A DNA stretch of 64,000 nucleotides from Chitinivorax sp. PXF-14 (GCF_040812015.1 NZ_JBFNXJ010000016.1:40423-104422), one strand, 5' to 3'. Numbered from the stretch's first letter, positions 28,762 through 38,246 are shown. Translations and numbers: made by a program. Notes: generated by a model from the letters alone, not told the origin.

Positions 28762-29351
28762 TGCCAGACCGCGTCATCTACCTCGCCTCCGCCAGCCCGC
28801 GCCGCCGCGAGCTGCTTGCCCAGCTGGGCGTGCCGCTCGAAGTGATCCGCACCGATATCGACGAAACCCCCTTGCCCGGCGAGCTGCCGCGCGACTATAC
28901 CGAGCGCCTGGCACGCGAGAAGGCCGAAGCCGGCTGGGCCATGCTGAACCGTTTCAACCTGCCGCATCGCCCGCTGCTGGCGGCTGATACCACCGTGGTA
29001 CTGGGTGACGAGATCATCGGCAAACCCGCCGACCGGGCCGATGCGGCGGTGATCCTGCGCAAGCTGTCCGGCAGCGAGCATCAGGTGATCACCTCGGTCG
29101 CGCTGCGCGACGACAGCCGCTGCGAGCTCAGGACCTCGGTCAGCACGGTGCGCTTCAAGAAATTGAGCGAGGCTGAAATCGACGCCTATATCGCCACCGG
29201 CGAGCCGATGGACAAGGCCGGCGCGTACGGGATTCAAGGTTTCGCGGCAATCTTCATCGAGGAGATGCGCGGCAGCTTCACCGGCATCGTCGGTCTGCCG
29301 CTCCACGAGACTGCTTCGCTGCTGGCCGCTTTCGGGCGGCCCGTGCTATAA
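28761..29351 (+). CDS. maf: Maf-family nucleotide pyrophosphatase
   Basis: A 196-residue dTTP/UTP-type pyrophosphatase of the Maf family. Motifs: YLASASPRRRELLAQLG at the start, DIDETPLPGELP, AADTTVVLGDEIIGKP and the C-terminal DKAGAYGIQGFAAIFIEEMRGSFTGIVGLPLHE. It hydrolyses non-canonical or excess nucleoside triphosphates. It overlaps rlmH by one base and is followed by a hairpin-T5 structure just before rng. Confidence 0.95.
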   Translation: MPDRVIYLASASPRRRELLAQLGVPLEVIRTDIDETPLPGELPRDYTERLAREKAEAGWAMLNRFNLPHRPLLAADTTVVLGDEIIGKPADRADAAVILRKLSGSEHQVITSVALRDDSRCELRTSVSTVRFKKLSEAEIDAYIATGEPMDKAGAYGIQGFAAIFIEEMRGSFTGIVGLPLHETASLLAAFGRPVL

Positions 29352-29375
29352 ACGAGGCAGTCCATACAAACATAC

Positions 29376-29400
29376 ATGGCGAGCTCGACTCGCCATTTTT
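29376..29400 (+). terminator. Terminator-like hairpin between maf and rng
   Basis: An 8-bp stem (ATGGCGAG / CTCGCCAT) with a 5-base loop is followed by TTTTT. It ends only 8 bases before the chosen rng ATG and occupies the place of its ribosome-binding site, so it may be an attenuator or a leader hairpin rather than a simple end-of-operon terminator. Confidence 0.75.
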
Positions 29401-29408
29401 ATGCCCCC

Positions 29409-30863
29409 ATGAAAGAACAAATACTCATCAACCTGACTCCACAGGAAACCCGCGTCGCCATGATGTCGGAAGGCGTGGTGCAGGAAATCCACATGGAGCG
29501 TTCCGCCCAGTTGGGTCTCGTCGGCAACATCTACCTGGGGCAGGTGCGCCGGGTGCTGCCAGGCATGCAGTCGGCCTTCATCGAGATCGGCCTGGAGCGC
29601 GCGGCCTTCCTGCATATCGCTGACGTGATCGAACAGCGCCAGGCACCGGGCGAGCAACAACGCATCGAGAACCTGATGCATGAAGGCCAGACCGTGCTGG
29701 TGCAGGTGATCAAGGACCCGATCGGCACCAAGGGTGCACGGCTGTCGACGCAGATCAGCATCGCCGGCCGTTTTCTCGTGCACCTGCCGCAGGAGAACCA
29801 TATCGGCATCTCGCAGCGCATCGTCGATGAAGAGGAGCGCGAGCACCTGCGCGAACGCCTCGATGCCCTGCTGCCCAAGGAATCGAGCCACGGCTACATC
29901 ATCCGTACCAGCGCCGAGACGGCCGGCGACGACGAGCTGCAGGCCGACATCGACTACCTGTCGCGCATCTGGGAAGACATCCGCCAGAAGGCGCGCTCGA
30001 TGCCGCCGCAGAGCCTGCTGTACCAGGACCTGAGCCTGGCATTCCGGGTGCTGCGCGATTTCGTCGACGAAGAGACGGAACGCATCATCATCGACTCGCG
30101 CGAGACCCACGGCAAGATGGTGGAGTTCGCCGACGCCTATGTGCACAACGTGGTGGACCGGCTGCAGCATTACACCGGCGATCGCCCGCTGTTCGAGCTG
30201 TATGGCGTCGAGGCCGAGATCGAGCGTGCGCTGTCGCGCCGGGTCAACCTCAAGTTCGGCGGCTACCTGATCATCGATCAGACCGAGGCGCTGACGACGA
30301 TCGACGTCAACACCGGCGGCTTTGTTGGCACGCGCAGCTTTGACGAGACGATCTTCAAGACCAACCTCGAGGCCACCCAGGTGATCGCGCGCCAGCTCCG
30401 GCTGCGCAACCTCGGCGGCATCATCATCATCGACTTCATCGACATGGAGTCCGACGAGCATCGCCAGGCCGTGCTGTCTGAGCTCAGCAAGGCCTTGTCC
30501 AAGGACCGCACCAAGATCACCGTCAACGGCTTCACCAGCCTGGGCCTGGTCGAGCTCACGCGCAAGCGCACGCGAGAGAGCCTGGCGCACCAGCTCTGCC
30601 AGCCGTGTCCGACCTGTCAGGGGCGTGGCGAGATCAAGACTGCGCAGACCGTGTGCTACGAGATCCTGCGCGAGATCGTGCGCGAGGCGCGCCAGTACAA
30701 TGCCAAGGAATACCGCATTCTGGCGGCGCAGAGCGTGATCGACATGTTTCTCGACGAAGAGTCGCAGAGCCTCGCGCAGCTGGCCGATTTCATTGGCAAG
30801 CCGATCTCGATGCAGGTCGAAACCGCCTACACGCAGGAACAGTTCGACGTGGTATTGATGTAA
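29409..30863 (+). CDS. rng: Ribonuclease G
   Basis: A 484-residue endoribonuclease of the RNase E/G family that acts in 16S rRNA 5'-end maturation and mRNA decay. It has the S1 domain start (GNIYLGQVRRVLPGMQSAFIEIGLERAAFLH), the catalytic DNase I-like block (TTIDVNTGGFVG; IIIIDFIDM), and the zinc-link motif CPTCQGRG. The membrane/scaffold tail of RNase E is absent. The start at 29409 gives the usual MKEQILIN; it lacks a Shine-Dalgarno sequence and sits right after a terminator-like hairpin. An upstream ATG at 29376 would add 11 residues encoded by the hairpin. Confidence 0.96.
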   Translation: MKEQILINLTPQETRVAMMSEGVVQEIHMERSAQLGLVGNIYLGQVRRVLPGMQSAFIEIGLERAAFLHIADVIEQRQAPGEQQRIENLMHEGQTVLVQVIKDPIGTKGARLSTQISIAGRFLVHLPQENHIGISQRIVDEEEREHLRERLDALLPKESSHGYIIRTSAETAGDDELQADIDYLSRIWEDIRQKARSMPPQSLLYQDLSLAFRVLRDFVDEETERIIIDSRETHGKMVEFADAYVHNVVDRLQHYTGDRPLFELYGVEAEIERALSRRVNLKFGGYLIIDQTEALTTIDVNTGGFVGTRSFDETIFKTNLEATQVIARQLRLRNLGGIIIIDFIDMESDEHRQAVLSELSKALSKDRTKITVNGFTSLGLVELTRKRTRESLAHQLCQPCPTCQGRGEIKTAQTVCYEILREIVREARQYNAKEYRILAAQSVIDMFLDEESQSLAQLADFIGKPISMQVETAYTQEQFDVVLM

Positions 30864-30909
30864 CACGCCGCAGGTAAGCTGCCTGGTTTCATCCAGATGA
30901 GCCGATACG

Positions 30910-31284
30910 GTGAACCAGGAAAGCCCCTTCAAAGGCCAGACGGGCCTCAAGCGTGTATGGAATGCGCTGTTTTATTCGATCGATGGCCTGCGCGCCGCCT
31001 ACCGTGGCGAGGCAGCCTTCCGCCAGCTCTCGTGGATGGCGTTGGTGCTGGTGCCGTTGGCGCTGTGGCTCGACGTGGGCCGGCAGGAGAAGGCGCTGCT
31101 GATCGGCAGCGTGCTGTTGTCGCTGATCATCGAGCTGCTGAATTCGGCGATCGAAGCGGCGATCGACCGCATCTCGCTCGAACGCCATGAGTTGTCCAAG
31201 CGCGCGAAGGACATGGGCAGCGCCGCGCAGCTGGTCGGGCTGGTGTCGATCGGCAGCGTGTGGTCGTTGATCTTGCTGAAATAG
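30910..31284 (+). CDS. dgkA: Diacylglycerol kinase
   Basis: A 124-residue trimeric membrane kinase that phosphorylates diacylglycerol released by envelope glycan synthesis. The catalytic stretch ELLNSAIEAAIDRISLERHELSKRAKDMGSAAQL is highly conserved, and three membrane segments are visible (AFRQLSWMALVLVPLALWL; ALLIGSVLLSLIIELL; LVGLVSIGSVWSLILL). The start is GTG with a weak upstream purine run. It follows rng by 46 bases and may be in the same unit. Confidence 0.94.
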   Translation: MNQESPFKGQTGLKRVWNALFYSIDGLRAAYRGEAAFRQLSWMALVLVPLALWLDVGRQEKALLIGSVLLSLIIELLNSAIEAAIDRISLERHELSKRAKDMGSAAQLVGLVSIGSVWSLILLK

Positions 31285-31295
31285 GAGACGCGCCG

Positions 31296-31607
31296 ATGAG
31301 CACGGTCCGTTTACGCCACCTGGTGCTGTTCCGTTTTCTGCCCGAGTTGGCGGATGACGAGGTGGCGAGCCTGGTGGCTGCATTTCTGGCGCTGCCGGCG
31401 CACATCCCCGAGGTGCTGTCATTCGAGCATGGAGGCAACGAGAGCCCGGAAGGGCTCGATCACGGCTACACCCATGCCTTCACGCTCGGATTTGCCGATG
31501 CCGCATCGCGCGACCGCTATCTCGCCCACCCTGCGCACCAGGCTTTCGTCGCGCGGGTTCAGCCCAGGCTGGAACAGGCGCTGGTGTTCGACTACACGCT
31601 ACGCTAG
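31296..31607 (+). CDS. Dabb (stress-responsive alpha/beta barrel) domain protein
   Basis: A 103-residue single-domain protein of the dimeric alpha/beta-barrel type. It shows the typical start VRLRHLVLFRFLPE, the middle HIPEVLSFEHGGNESPEGLDHGYTHAFTLGFADAASRDRYL and the end HPAHQAFVARVQPRLEQALVFDY. AGGAG lies 8 bases before the ATG. It follows dgkA by 11 bases. Members of this family have varied or unknown roles; the function here is not known. Confidence 0.85.
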   Translation: MSTVRLRHLVLFRFLPELADDEVASLVAAFLALPAHIPEVLSFEHGGNESPEGLDHGYTHAFTLGFADAASRDRYLAHPAHQAFVARVQPRLEQALVFDYTLR

Positions 31608-31750
31608 GGATGGCCGGACCGGCGGCGCAACCGGCCTGCCGGCGCGAAGACAGACCCGCTTTCTCGTCGAACGGGCCCGCTACGCGTATTGAGAACCGAG
31701 CCTCCGTTCCCTCTTTCCTGCCAGGCTGACGGCGGATGCCCGGGCCCGGC

Positions 31751-31769
31751 AGGCGGCCAACGGCCGCCT
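31751..31769. terminator. Hairpin between convergent genes
   Basis: AGGCGGCC (31751-31758) and GGCCGCCT (31762-31769) form an 8-bp stem with a 3-base loop. It lies between the convergent Dabb gene and hydrolase gene. There is no clear T tract on either side, so termination is only possible, not shown. Confidence 0.4.
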
Positions 31770-31779
31770 TCAAGGGCAA

Positions 31780-32757
31780 TCAGGCGGGCACCGTTGCCGC
31801 CAGGTTCTGCGGCTGGCTGGCCGACGATTTGCAATGCACCTCGATCCAGCTTGCGAGGTCGGCGTACACCTCGGCATTGTTGGTCTCGTTCAGCAGCTCG
31901 TGGCGCCCACCCTTGTACAGCTTGACGCTGACGTCGGCCATGCCGGCCGCCTGATAGCGCCTGGCGAGCTGCTTCATGCCGAGGCCGCCCATGCTGGTCG
32001 GGTCCTTGGTGCCGGCGACGAGCAGGGCGGGCAGGCCGCGCGGCAGCGTGCTGCCATCGATTTCGGCGCATTCGGCATCGATGATCCCGCCGAACATGTC
32101 GACCCACAGCTGCGCGCTGCAGTCGAAGCCGCACAGCGGGTCGGCAAGATAGGCGTCAACCTGCTTGCTGTCGCGGGACAGCCAGTCGAAAGCGGTGCGG
32201 GTCGGCAGGAATTGCAGATTGAAGGTGCCGAAACTGAGCCTGGCCATCAGTTTGCTGGGCTTGCGTGTCCCGATGCGCCGGGCGTCCCAGCGTGCGATCG
32301 ATCGGGCCAGCTTGGCGATGCCGCCATAACGCACGCCAGTGGCGGAAACAATGACCGCCGCCAGGGTGCTGGCATGTTTGAGCACGTAGGCACGGGTGAT
32401 GAAGGAGCCCATGCTGTGGCCGAGCAGGGTGATCGGCAGCTGTGGCTGAAGCCTGGCGATCTCCCGGTTGACCTGGTGAACGTCGGCGACCACCTTGTTC
32501 CAGCCGTCGCTGTCGGCATAATGGCCGACTACTTCTCCATTGCTGACGGACTGGCCGTGCCCGCGATGGTCGTGAGCATAGACGGCGATGCCGCGCTGGC
32601 TCAGGTATTGCGCAAAATCGCGGTAGCGCAGGCAGTGCTCTGCCATGCCATGCGAGATTTGCAGCACACAGCGCACGTTGCCGTGCTCCGGCAGCCATTC
32701 GACCGCAAAAATGCGGTGGCCGTCGGCGGCTTGCAGGGTGAATTGGCGTTCCTTCAT
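31780..32757 (-). CDS. Alpha/beta hydrolase, monoacylglycerol lipase-like
   Basis: A 325-residue protein of the serine aminopeptidase S33/Hydrolase_4 family. The nucleophile elbow is GHSMGS, the oxyanion region is ISHGMAEHCLRY, and AHDHRGHGQS is the typical lysophospholipase/MGL motif. A late aspartate (VAGTKDPTS) and histidine (KGGRHELLNE) complete the triad. It has no signal peptide, so it is probably a cytoplasmic lipase or esterase acting on monoacylglycerol or lysophospholipid. The upstream region (32758-32893) is A+T-rich and should hold its promoter. Confidence 0.88.
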   Translation of the reverse strand: MKERQFTLQAADGHRIFAVEWLPEHGNVRCVLQISHGMAEHCLRYRDFAQYLSQRGIAVYAHDHRGHGQSVSNGEVVGHYADSDGWNKVVADVHQVNREIARLQPQLPITLLGHSMGSFITRAYVLKHASTLAAVIVSATGVRYGGIAKLARSIARWDARRIGTRKPSKLMARLSFGTFNLQFLPTRTAFDWLSRDSKQVDAYLADPLCGFDCSAQLWVDMFGGIIDAECAEIDGSTLPRGLPALLVAGTKDPTSMGGLGMKQLARRYQAAGMADVSVKLYKGGRHELLNETNNAEVYADLASWIEVHCKSSASQPQNLAATVPA

Positions 32758-32893
32758 CGTTCTCTCCGGGCGTTTCTCTTTTATATTGTTATTTTCGAAT
32801 ACGAATATACTCGAAAAATAATAGTGATCATCATGCCATTATCGCATTGGCATGGCGAAACGCAATGGTGAAAAACAATGAAGATTGAATCTT

Positions 32894-33643
32894 CTATAGG
32901 TGCCGGTATTCCCGCACGATGGCTTGCTGCCGCCGGCTGATCGGCAGGCGCTCGCTGGTGGCGCCGATCAGGGCCACCCAGTGGCCTTCGCCCTCGGCCG
33001 TGGTGGCGCGTTCGAAGCCGGAAATGGCCGGCCGCGACACCAGGCAGTTGCGGTGGATGCGCACGAAATCATCGGGAAATTCCTGTTCCAGGTGGGTCAG
33101 CGATTCTTCCAGCAGGTATTCGCGCTCGGCCGTCCGCAAGGTCACGTACTTGAGTTCGGCCTTGAGGTAGAGGATGTCCTTGACCGGCACCAGGATCACC
33201 TTGCCGCGTTCCGATACGCTGAGGAACTGGCGGCTTTTCCTGTCCAGGTTCTTCAGCGCGGGCGGCGCAACGGCGAACTTGTTGGCCTTGTTCAGCGCGG
33301 CCTCCAGGCGCTCGGCGCGGATCGGCTTGAGCAGGTAGTCGACGGCGTTGACCTCGAAGGCCTGCAGCGCGAATTGGTCATAGGCGGTGGTGAAGATCAC
33401 AGCCGGCGGGTGGGGCAGCTTCTGCATGTGCTGCGCCAGCTCGATCCCCGACATGCCCGGCATGCGGATATCGAGCAGGGCGACATCGGCCTCGTGCTCG
33501 TTGAGCCAGTCGAGCGCCTGCGCGCCGGTGCTGGCTTCGCCTGCGAAGACCACGGGCAGGGCTTCGGCGCAGTCCGCGATCAGGTCCTTCAGGCGGCTGC
33601 GTGCCGGCTGTTCGTCATCGACGATGAAAACTCGGGTGCTCAT
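32894..33643 (-). CDS. algR: LytTR-family response regulator AlgR
   Basis: A 249-residue regulator with an N-terminal receiver (phospho-acceptor D58 in ALLDIRMPG) and a C-terminal LytTR DNA-binding domain (ILYLKAELKYVTLRTAEREYLLEESLTHLEQEFPDDFVRIHRNCLV). It starts 2 bases after the stop of the sensor kinase. The kinase-regulator-argH arrangement is the one seen around algZ-algR in Pseudomonas, which supports the name. In pseudomonads AlgR controls alginate, twitching and virulence genes; targets here are unknown. Confidence 0.82.
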   Translation of the reverse strand: MSTRVFIVDDEQPARSRLKDLIADCAEALPVVFAGEASTGAQALDWLNEHEADVALLDIRMPGMSGIELAQHMQKLPHPPAVIFTTAYDQFALQAFEVNAVDYLLKPIRAERLEAALNKANKFAVAPPALKNLDRKSRQFLSVSERGKVILVPVKDILYLKAELKYVTLRTAEREYLLEESLTHLEQEFPDDFVRIHRNCLVSRPAISGFERATTAEGEGHWVALIGATSERLPISRRQQAIVREYRHL

Positions 33644-33645
33644 TG

Positions 33646-34695
33646 TTATTCTCGGTAAGGCAGCATGATGTGTACTTGATAATAGTTGCTGCCGATCGTC
33701 GTTGTCAGGCTGGCCTCGGCATCGAAGAACAGCGCCAGGCGTTCGCGGATGTTGTTCATGGCCATCTTGTTGCCCTCGTGATGGCTGCCGCTATTGGCGG
33801 TATAAGGGTTGCGGATGTCGATGTGCACCTCGTCGCGCGAGCGGTAGGCATTGACGCTGACGATGCCGGGATGCTCGCTGGGCTCGATGCCATGATAGAC
33901 CGCATTCTCGAGCAGCGGCTGGATCACCAGCGGCGGAATCTTCGCATTCGTCGGCGCCTTGTCGGTGTGCCACTCCACCTGCAGCCGCTCGCCGAGCCGC
34001 AGCTGCTCGATCGCCAGATAGTTGCGCGACAGTTCGAGTTCACGGCCGAGCGGCGACAGCTGATTGTTATCGGCCATCACCACGCGGAACAGGTCGGCCA
34101 GATCTTCCAGCGCCCGCTCGGCCACGCGCGGCTGGCTGCGGATCAGGCTCAGCACCGCGTTGAGCGAATTGAACAGGAAGTGTGGGCGGATGCGTGCCTG
34201 CAAGGCCTGTAGCCGTGCTTCGGCCAGAGCCGGGGAGAGCGCGCGGTTGCGCAGATGGAAATATTCGAGCAGTGCCGCGCTGCCAGCCAGCGCGTACAGT
34301 GCCGCACGCACCGAGCGTTCGCCGCCGAGCCCGTCGCGCTCCCCGAGCATGGCGACGACGGCAAGGGTGGCCGTTAGGCAGGTTGCCATGACGGCCAGCA
34401 CGCCGCTGCGGTAGCTCAGGCGATGCAGTTGGCGGTCGAGCAGCAATAGCAGCACCAGGGTGACCAGCAACGCGGGCTGCAGCAGTGCCGAGAACTGGGT
34501 GAAGATGCGCGCGAAATCGGCGAAGCGCTCGCTCACCGCCAGCGCCGCCAGCATGGCCGCCAGGTTGACGGCGAGCAGGACGCGCAACTGCGTGCCGAGA
34601 TTGCGGAAGTCCGGCAGGGCATCGGGCACGCGATTGGGCCCGATAGACGCCTGTCCAGGGTTCTTATTTCGGGTGTTTTGGTCGATAATTGTCAT
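33646..34695 (-). CDS. algZ: LytS-type sensor histidine kinase AlgZ (FimS)
   Basis: A 349-residue kinase of the His_kinase/LytS class. Four hydrophobic segments occupy about residues 38-150 ([50 protein letters not shown]). The histidine site is [20 protein letters not shown], and an ATPase N box follows ([16 protein letters not shown]). The start used (34693-34695) is a choice; an ATG at 34723-34725 would add 10 residues and come within one base of the argH ATG. Neither has a clear ribosome-binding site. It pairs with AlgR. Confidence 0.82.
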   Translation of the reverse strand: MTIIDQNTRNKNPGQASIGPNRVPDALPDFRNLGTQLRVLLAVNLAAMLAALAVSERFADFARIFTQFSALLQPALLVTLVLLLLLDRQLHRLSYRSGVLAVMATCLTATLAVVAMLGERDGLGGERSVRAALYALAGSAALLEYFHLRNRALSPALAEARLQALQARIRPHFLFNSLNAVLSLIRSQPRVAERALEDLADLFRVVMADNNQLSPLGRELELSRNYLAIEQLRLGERLQVEWHTDKAPTNAKIPPLVIQPLLENAVYHGIEPSEHPGIVSVNAYRSRDEVHIDIRNPYTANSGSHHEGNKMAMNNIRERLALFFDAEASLTTTIGSNYYQVHIMLPYRE

Positions 34696-34725
34696 CTTTT
34701 CAATTTTGTACAGGGTGAACCCCAT

Positions 34726-36126
34726 ATGCAAGCCAGCAACCTGGATAACCGCGACAAGGCGTGGTCCGGCCGGTTTTCCGAGCCGATGTCGGAACTCTTG
34801 AAGCGTTATAACGCATCGGTCGGGTTCGACAAGCGTCTGGCGGAGTTCGACATCCAGGGCTCGCTTGCCCATGCCAAGATGCTCAACAAGGTCGGCGTGC
34901 TGTCGAACGATGACTTGGCGGCGATCGAGCGCGGCATGGCCGAGATTCTGGCCGATATCCGCGAAGGGCGCTTCGACTGGTCGGTTGACCTCGAAGATGT
35001 ACACCTCAATATCGAGAAGCGCCTGACCGACAAGGTCGGCGACGCCGGCAAGCGCCTGCACACGGGCCGCTCGCGCAACGACCAGGTGGCGACCGACATC
35101 CGCCTCTACGTGCGCGACGCGATCGACCAGATCGTGCCCTTGATCCGTGCCGTGCAGACCTCCCTGGTCGACCTGGCCGAGCAGAACGCCGATACCGTAA
35201 TGCCGGGCTTCACCCACCTGCAGGTCGCGCAGCCGGTGACCTTTGGCCACCACCTGCTGGCCTACTTCGAGATGCTCGAACGCGATGCCGAACGCTTCAC
35301 CGATGCGCGTCGGCGCGTCAACCGCATGCCGCTGGGCTCGGCCGCGCTGGCCGGCACCAGCTACCCGATCGAGCGTGCCTACACTGCCGAGCTGCTGGGC
35401 TTCGAGCAGGTCAGCCGCAATTCACTCGACGCCGTGTCCGACCGCGACTTCGCGATCGAATTCACCGCTGCCGCGTCGCTCGTGATGATGCACTTGTCGC
35501 GCCTGTCCGAAGAACTGATCCTGTGGATGAGCCCGCGTTTCGGCTTCATCGACATCGCCGACCGCTTCTGTACCGGTAGTTCGATCATGCCGCAGAAGAA
35601 GAATCCCGACGTCGCCGAGCTGGCACGCGGCAAGTCCGGCCGCGTGTTCGGCCACCTGATGGGCTTGCTGACGCTGATGAAGGGCCAGCCGCTGACCTAC
35701 AACAAGGACAATCAGGAAGACAAGGAGCCGCTGTTCGACACCGTCGACACGCTGACGATCACGCTGAGCATCTACGCCGACATGATGCGCGGCATCACGG
35801 TCAAGAAAGAAGCGATGCGTGCCGCCGCGCTACAGGGCTTCGCCACCGCGACCGATCTCGCCGACTATCTGGTCAAGCGCGGCCTGCCGTTCCGCGATGC
35901 GCACGAAACGGTCGCCCGCGCCGTGCGCTTTGCCGAGCAGAAGGGCTGCGACCTGGCTGACCTGAGCCTGGCGGAGCTGCAGGCTTTCCATGCGTCGATC
36001 GAGCAGGATGTCTTTGCGGTGCTGACGCTCGAAGGCTCGCTGAACAGCCGCAACCACATCGGCGGCACCGCGCCGGCGCAAGTGCGCGCTGCGGTCGTCG
36101 AGGCACGCCGCCTGCTGGGGCTATGA
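34726..36126 (+). CDS. argH: Argininosuccinate lyase
   Basis: A 466-residue lyase, the last step of arginine synthesis. It has the start [41 protein letters not shown], and the superfamily signature [12 protein letters not shown] with the catalytic serine. AGGGTGA lies 7 bases before the ATG. It is divergent from algZ with about 30 bases (or fewer) between the start codons, so its promoter must overlap the start of algZ. The gene order argH/algZ/algR is conserved with Pseudomonas. Confidence 0.98.
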   Translation: MQASNLDNRDKAWSGRFSEPMSELLKRYNASVGFDKRLAEFDIQGSLAHAKMLNKVGVLSNDDLAAIERGMAEILADIREGRFDWSVDLEDVHLNIEKRLTDKVGDAGKRLHTGRSRNDQVATDIRLYVRDAIDQIVPLIRAVQTSLVDLAEQNADTVMPGFTHLQVAQPVTFGHHLLAYFEMLERDAERFTDARRRVNRMPLGSAALAGTSYPIERAYTAELLGFEQVSRNSLDAVSDRDFAIEFTAAASLVMMHLSRLSEELILWMSPRFGFIDIADRFCTGSSIMPQKKNPDVAELARGKSGRVFGHLMGLLTLMKGQPLTYNKDNQEDKEPLFDTVDTLTITLSIYADMMRGITVKKEAMRAAALQGFATATDLADYLVKRGLPFRDAHETVARAVRFAEQKGCDLADLSLAELQAFHASIEQDVFAVLTLEGSLNSRNHIGGTAPAQVRAAVVEARRLLGL

Positions 36127-36179
36127 GCCCCAAGCTCGCCTGGACGTGAGCGAGTGATGAAGTGATGTGACGTAAACCG

Positions 36180-36197
36180 GGCCGGCTCTTGCCGGCC
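36180..36197 (+). repeat. Hairpin downstream of argH
   Basis: GGCCGGC (36180-36186) and GCCGGCC (36191-36197) form a 7-bp stem with a TCTT loop, 53 bases after argH and 21 bases before the next ATG. There is only a weak T run afterwards (TGTTTCC), so it may be a poor terminator or a leader hairpin of the acetyltransferase gene. Confidence 0.4.
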
Positions 36198-36218
36198 TGG
36201 CTGTTTCCGGAGGGAGCG

Positions 36219-36677
36219 ATGCAACTGATCTGGCAATGCAAGCCGTTCTCGGCGCTATCGACTGACGAACTCTACGATCTCATGGTGCTGCGGCAGCGCG
36301 TATTCGTGCTCGAGCAGGCCTGCCTCTACCTCGACGCGGATGGCAAGGATAAACACGCCTATCACCTGATGGGGCGGGACGAAGATGGCGCATTACAGGG
36401 TTATGCGCGCCTGCTGCCGGCCGGGGCCAGCTACCCCGACCCATCGTTCGGCCGCGTCGTGACGGCGCCCGAGGCGCGTGGTCTGGGCCTTGGCCATGCG
36501 CTCGCGGGCGAGATCATGGCCTGCATGGCGCGACTGTTCCCGGCGCAGGCCATCACCATCGGCGCACAGGCACATCTGCAGGGATTCTACGGGGGATATG
36601 GGTTTGTTGCGGTGGGGGCGGTGTACCTGGAAGATGGTATTCCCCACCTGGACATGCGCTGGCAGCGGGCACCGTGA
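36219..36677 (+). CDS. ElaA-like GNAT acetyltransferase
   Basis: A 152-residue N-acetyltransferase of the ElaA type. The family start is WQCKPFSALSTDELYDLMVLRQRVFVLEQ; the acetyl-CoA loop is VTAPEARGLGLGHALAGEIM, and the end is GFYGGYGFVAVGAVYLEDGIPHLDM. GGAGGGAG lies 5 bases before the ATG, so the 10-residue longer frame is not needed. The substrate is unknown. It converges on infA. Confidence 0.9.
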   Translation: MQLIWQCKPFSALSTDELYDLMVLRQRVFVLEQACLYLDADGKDKHAYHLMGRDEDGALQGYARLLPAGASYPDPSFGRVVTAPEARGLGLGHALAGEIMACMARLFPAQAITIGAQAHLQGFYGGYGFVAVGAVYLEDGIPHLDMRWQRAP

Positions 36678-36698
36678 TTCACGGTGCCTGCAAGCCGA

Positions 36699-36965
36699 TC
36701 AACGACGGTGGAACGGTGCGGGCGCCGGCGCGCCAGACGGACGTTCGTCCTTGTGGCGGAAGCTGATGCGGCCCTTGGTCAGGTCGTAAGGCGACATTTC
36801 GACGGTGACACGGTCACCGGCGAGCACGCGGATGCGGTGCTTCTTCATCTTGCCCGAGGCATAGGCCGAGATTTCGTGGCCGTTGGTGAGCGTGACGCGA
36901 AAACGGGTGTCGGGTAGGACTTCGGATACGACGCCTTCCAGTTCGATTACTTCTTCTTTTGCCAT
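36699..36965 (-). CDS. infA: Translation initiation factor IF-1, long-tailed form
   Basis: An 88-residue IF-1. The S1/OB domain ([58 protein letters not shown]) is complete by about residue 72. A further 16-17 residues ([18 protein letters not shown]) extend beyond the usual 72-residue protein. GGAG is 9 bases before the ATG. Betaproteobacteria often carry a second infA away from the ribosomal protein cluster, with a similar tail; this one lies among unrelated genes, so it is probably that second copy. Confidence 0.93.
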   Translation of the reverse strand: MAKEEVIELEGVVSEVLPDTRFRVTLTNGHEISAYASGKMKKHRIRVLAGDRVTVEMSPYDLTKGRISFRHKDERPSGAPAPAPFHRR

Positions 36966-37282
36966 GTGGCGAATCTCCTGTATGGATGGGCACCCGCTGC
37001 AACAGCCATCTGTTGCCGGATGCCGCGCACCTGGCGTCTCTGGGACAAAGGCCAATGATCCGATGGAGCCCCAATGGGCATCGGCAGCACAGCCAGAATG
37101 CGGTTGAAAAAACGGAAGCCGTCTAGATGGCCAACACGAAACGACGGTGAAGAGACAGCTGGCGGGGCGCAGACAGGTACAGGCAAGCCCAAGTACCTCT
37201 AAGCACCCAATTATACAGGATTTTCAGGCCACTGGCCCGTGTCGCCCGCTGGTGATGCAATGCAACACCAGCCGACGCCGCC

Positions 37283-38191
37283 TCAATCGGCGCTGCGTGC
37301 GGCGGGCCGCGCGGGCCATGGCCGCCAGCCATTGCCGATGACGCCCGTGGTGAGCGCCGTACCGAGCAATACCACGCCGCCGCCCGCGAACATCGCCGTG
37401 GTGACCGGCTCGGCGAGCCACAGCACGCCCCAGAGCGAGGCAAACAGCGGGATCAGGAAAGTCACGCTGATTGCCTTGGCCGGGCCGAGCCGGGCGATCA
37501 GGCGGAAATACAGTACATAGGCGATGCCGGTGCAGAACACGCCGAGCAGGATTGCCGCGGTCCAGGCGGTCGTCGTCGGTGCCTGCGCCGGCCACCACCA
37601 CCAGGCGAACGGTGCCAGCACGAGGGCGGAGCTCAGCTGGGTGCCCGTGGCGATAGCGAGTGCCGGCACGCCGGTCAGGTAGCGCTTGGTGTGATTGGCT
37701 GCAATGCCATACATCAATGTCGCGCTCAGGCAGGCCACGATGGCCAGGCCCGATCCGCCGGGCTTGAACGACACCTTGCCCCACACCAGCACCACGATAC
37801 CGCTGAAACCGACCAGCAGGCCGACGATGCGCAGCCAGCTGAGCTTGTCCTTGAGCCACAGCCAGCCTACCAGTGCACCGAACATCGGCGTCGTGGCATT
37901 GAGTATCGAGGTGAAACCGGCCGTGATCGACAGCGTGGCATAGGCAAAGCAGATAAAAGGCAGGGCCGAGTTGAGCAGCCCCACCACGAGCATGAGGCCG
38001 GGAGATGCCACGAGGGGCTGCAGGCCGCCGCGCCAGGCGAGCAGCGGCAGCAGGCAGGCCGTCGCGACCGCCACCCGCACTGCAATCAGTGGCACAGGCC
38101 CGAACACCGGCGCGGCAATGCGCATGAACAGGAAGGAGGCGCCCCACAGGGCGGCGAGCAGCAATAGTTCGATCAGGTCGGCTGGCTTCAT
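37283..38191 (-). CDS. EamA/DMT-family exporter
   Basis: A 302-residue membrane protein with ten predicted helices arranged as two EamA repeats. The first repeat begins ADLIELLLLAALWGASFLFMRIA and ends near GFSGIVVLVWG; the second begins near LAIVACLSATLMYGIAANHTKRYL and ends FLIPLFASLWGVLWLAEPVTTAMFAGGGVVLLGTAL. It is a drug/metabolite transporter of unknown substrate. I used the ATG at 38189-38191; the ATG four codons earlier is equally possible because neither has a clear ribosome-binding site. It lies between infA and ogt, all on the minus strand. Confidence 0.87.
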   Translation of the reverse strand: MKPADLIELLLLAALWGASFLFMRIAAPVFGPVPLIAVRVAVATACLLPLLAWRGGLQPLVASPGLMLVVGLLNSALPFICFAYATLSITAGFTSILNATTPMFGALVGWLWLKDKLSWLRIVGLLVGFSGIVVLVWGKVSFKPGGSGLAIVACLSATLMYGIAANHTKRYLTGVPALAIATGTQLSSALVLAPFAWWWWPAQAPTTTAWTAAILLGVFCTGIAYVLYFRLIARLGPAKAISVTFLIPLFASLWGVLWLAEPVTTAMFAGGGVVLLGTALTTGVIGNGWRPWPARPAARSAD

Positions 38192-38246
38192 GGCGGCTGG
38201 CATGGGTTCACATAATGGGTGGCAGGATGGGGCTTGTCCGGCAGCG

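Noticed and set aside
29346..30950. Minus-strand open frame of 534 codons antisense to rng
   Set aside because: The rng frame has clear RNase G motifs; the antisense product has none.
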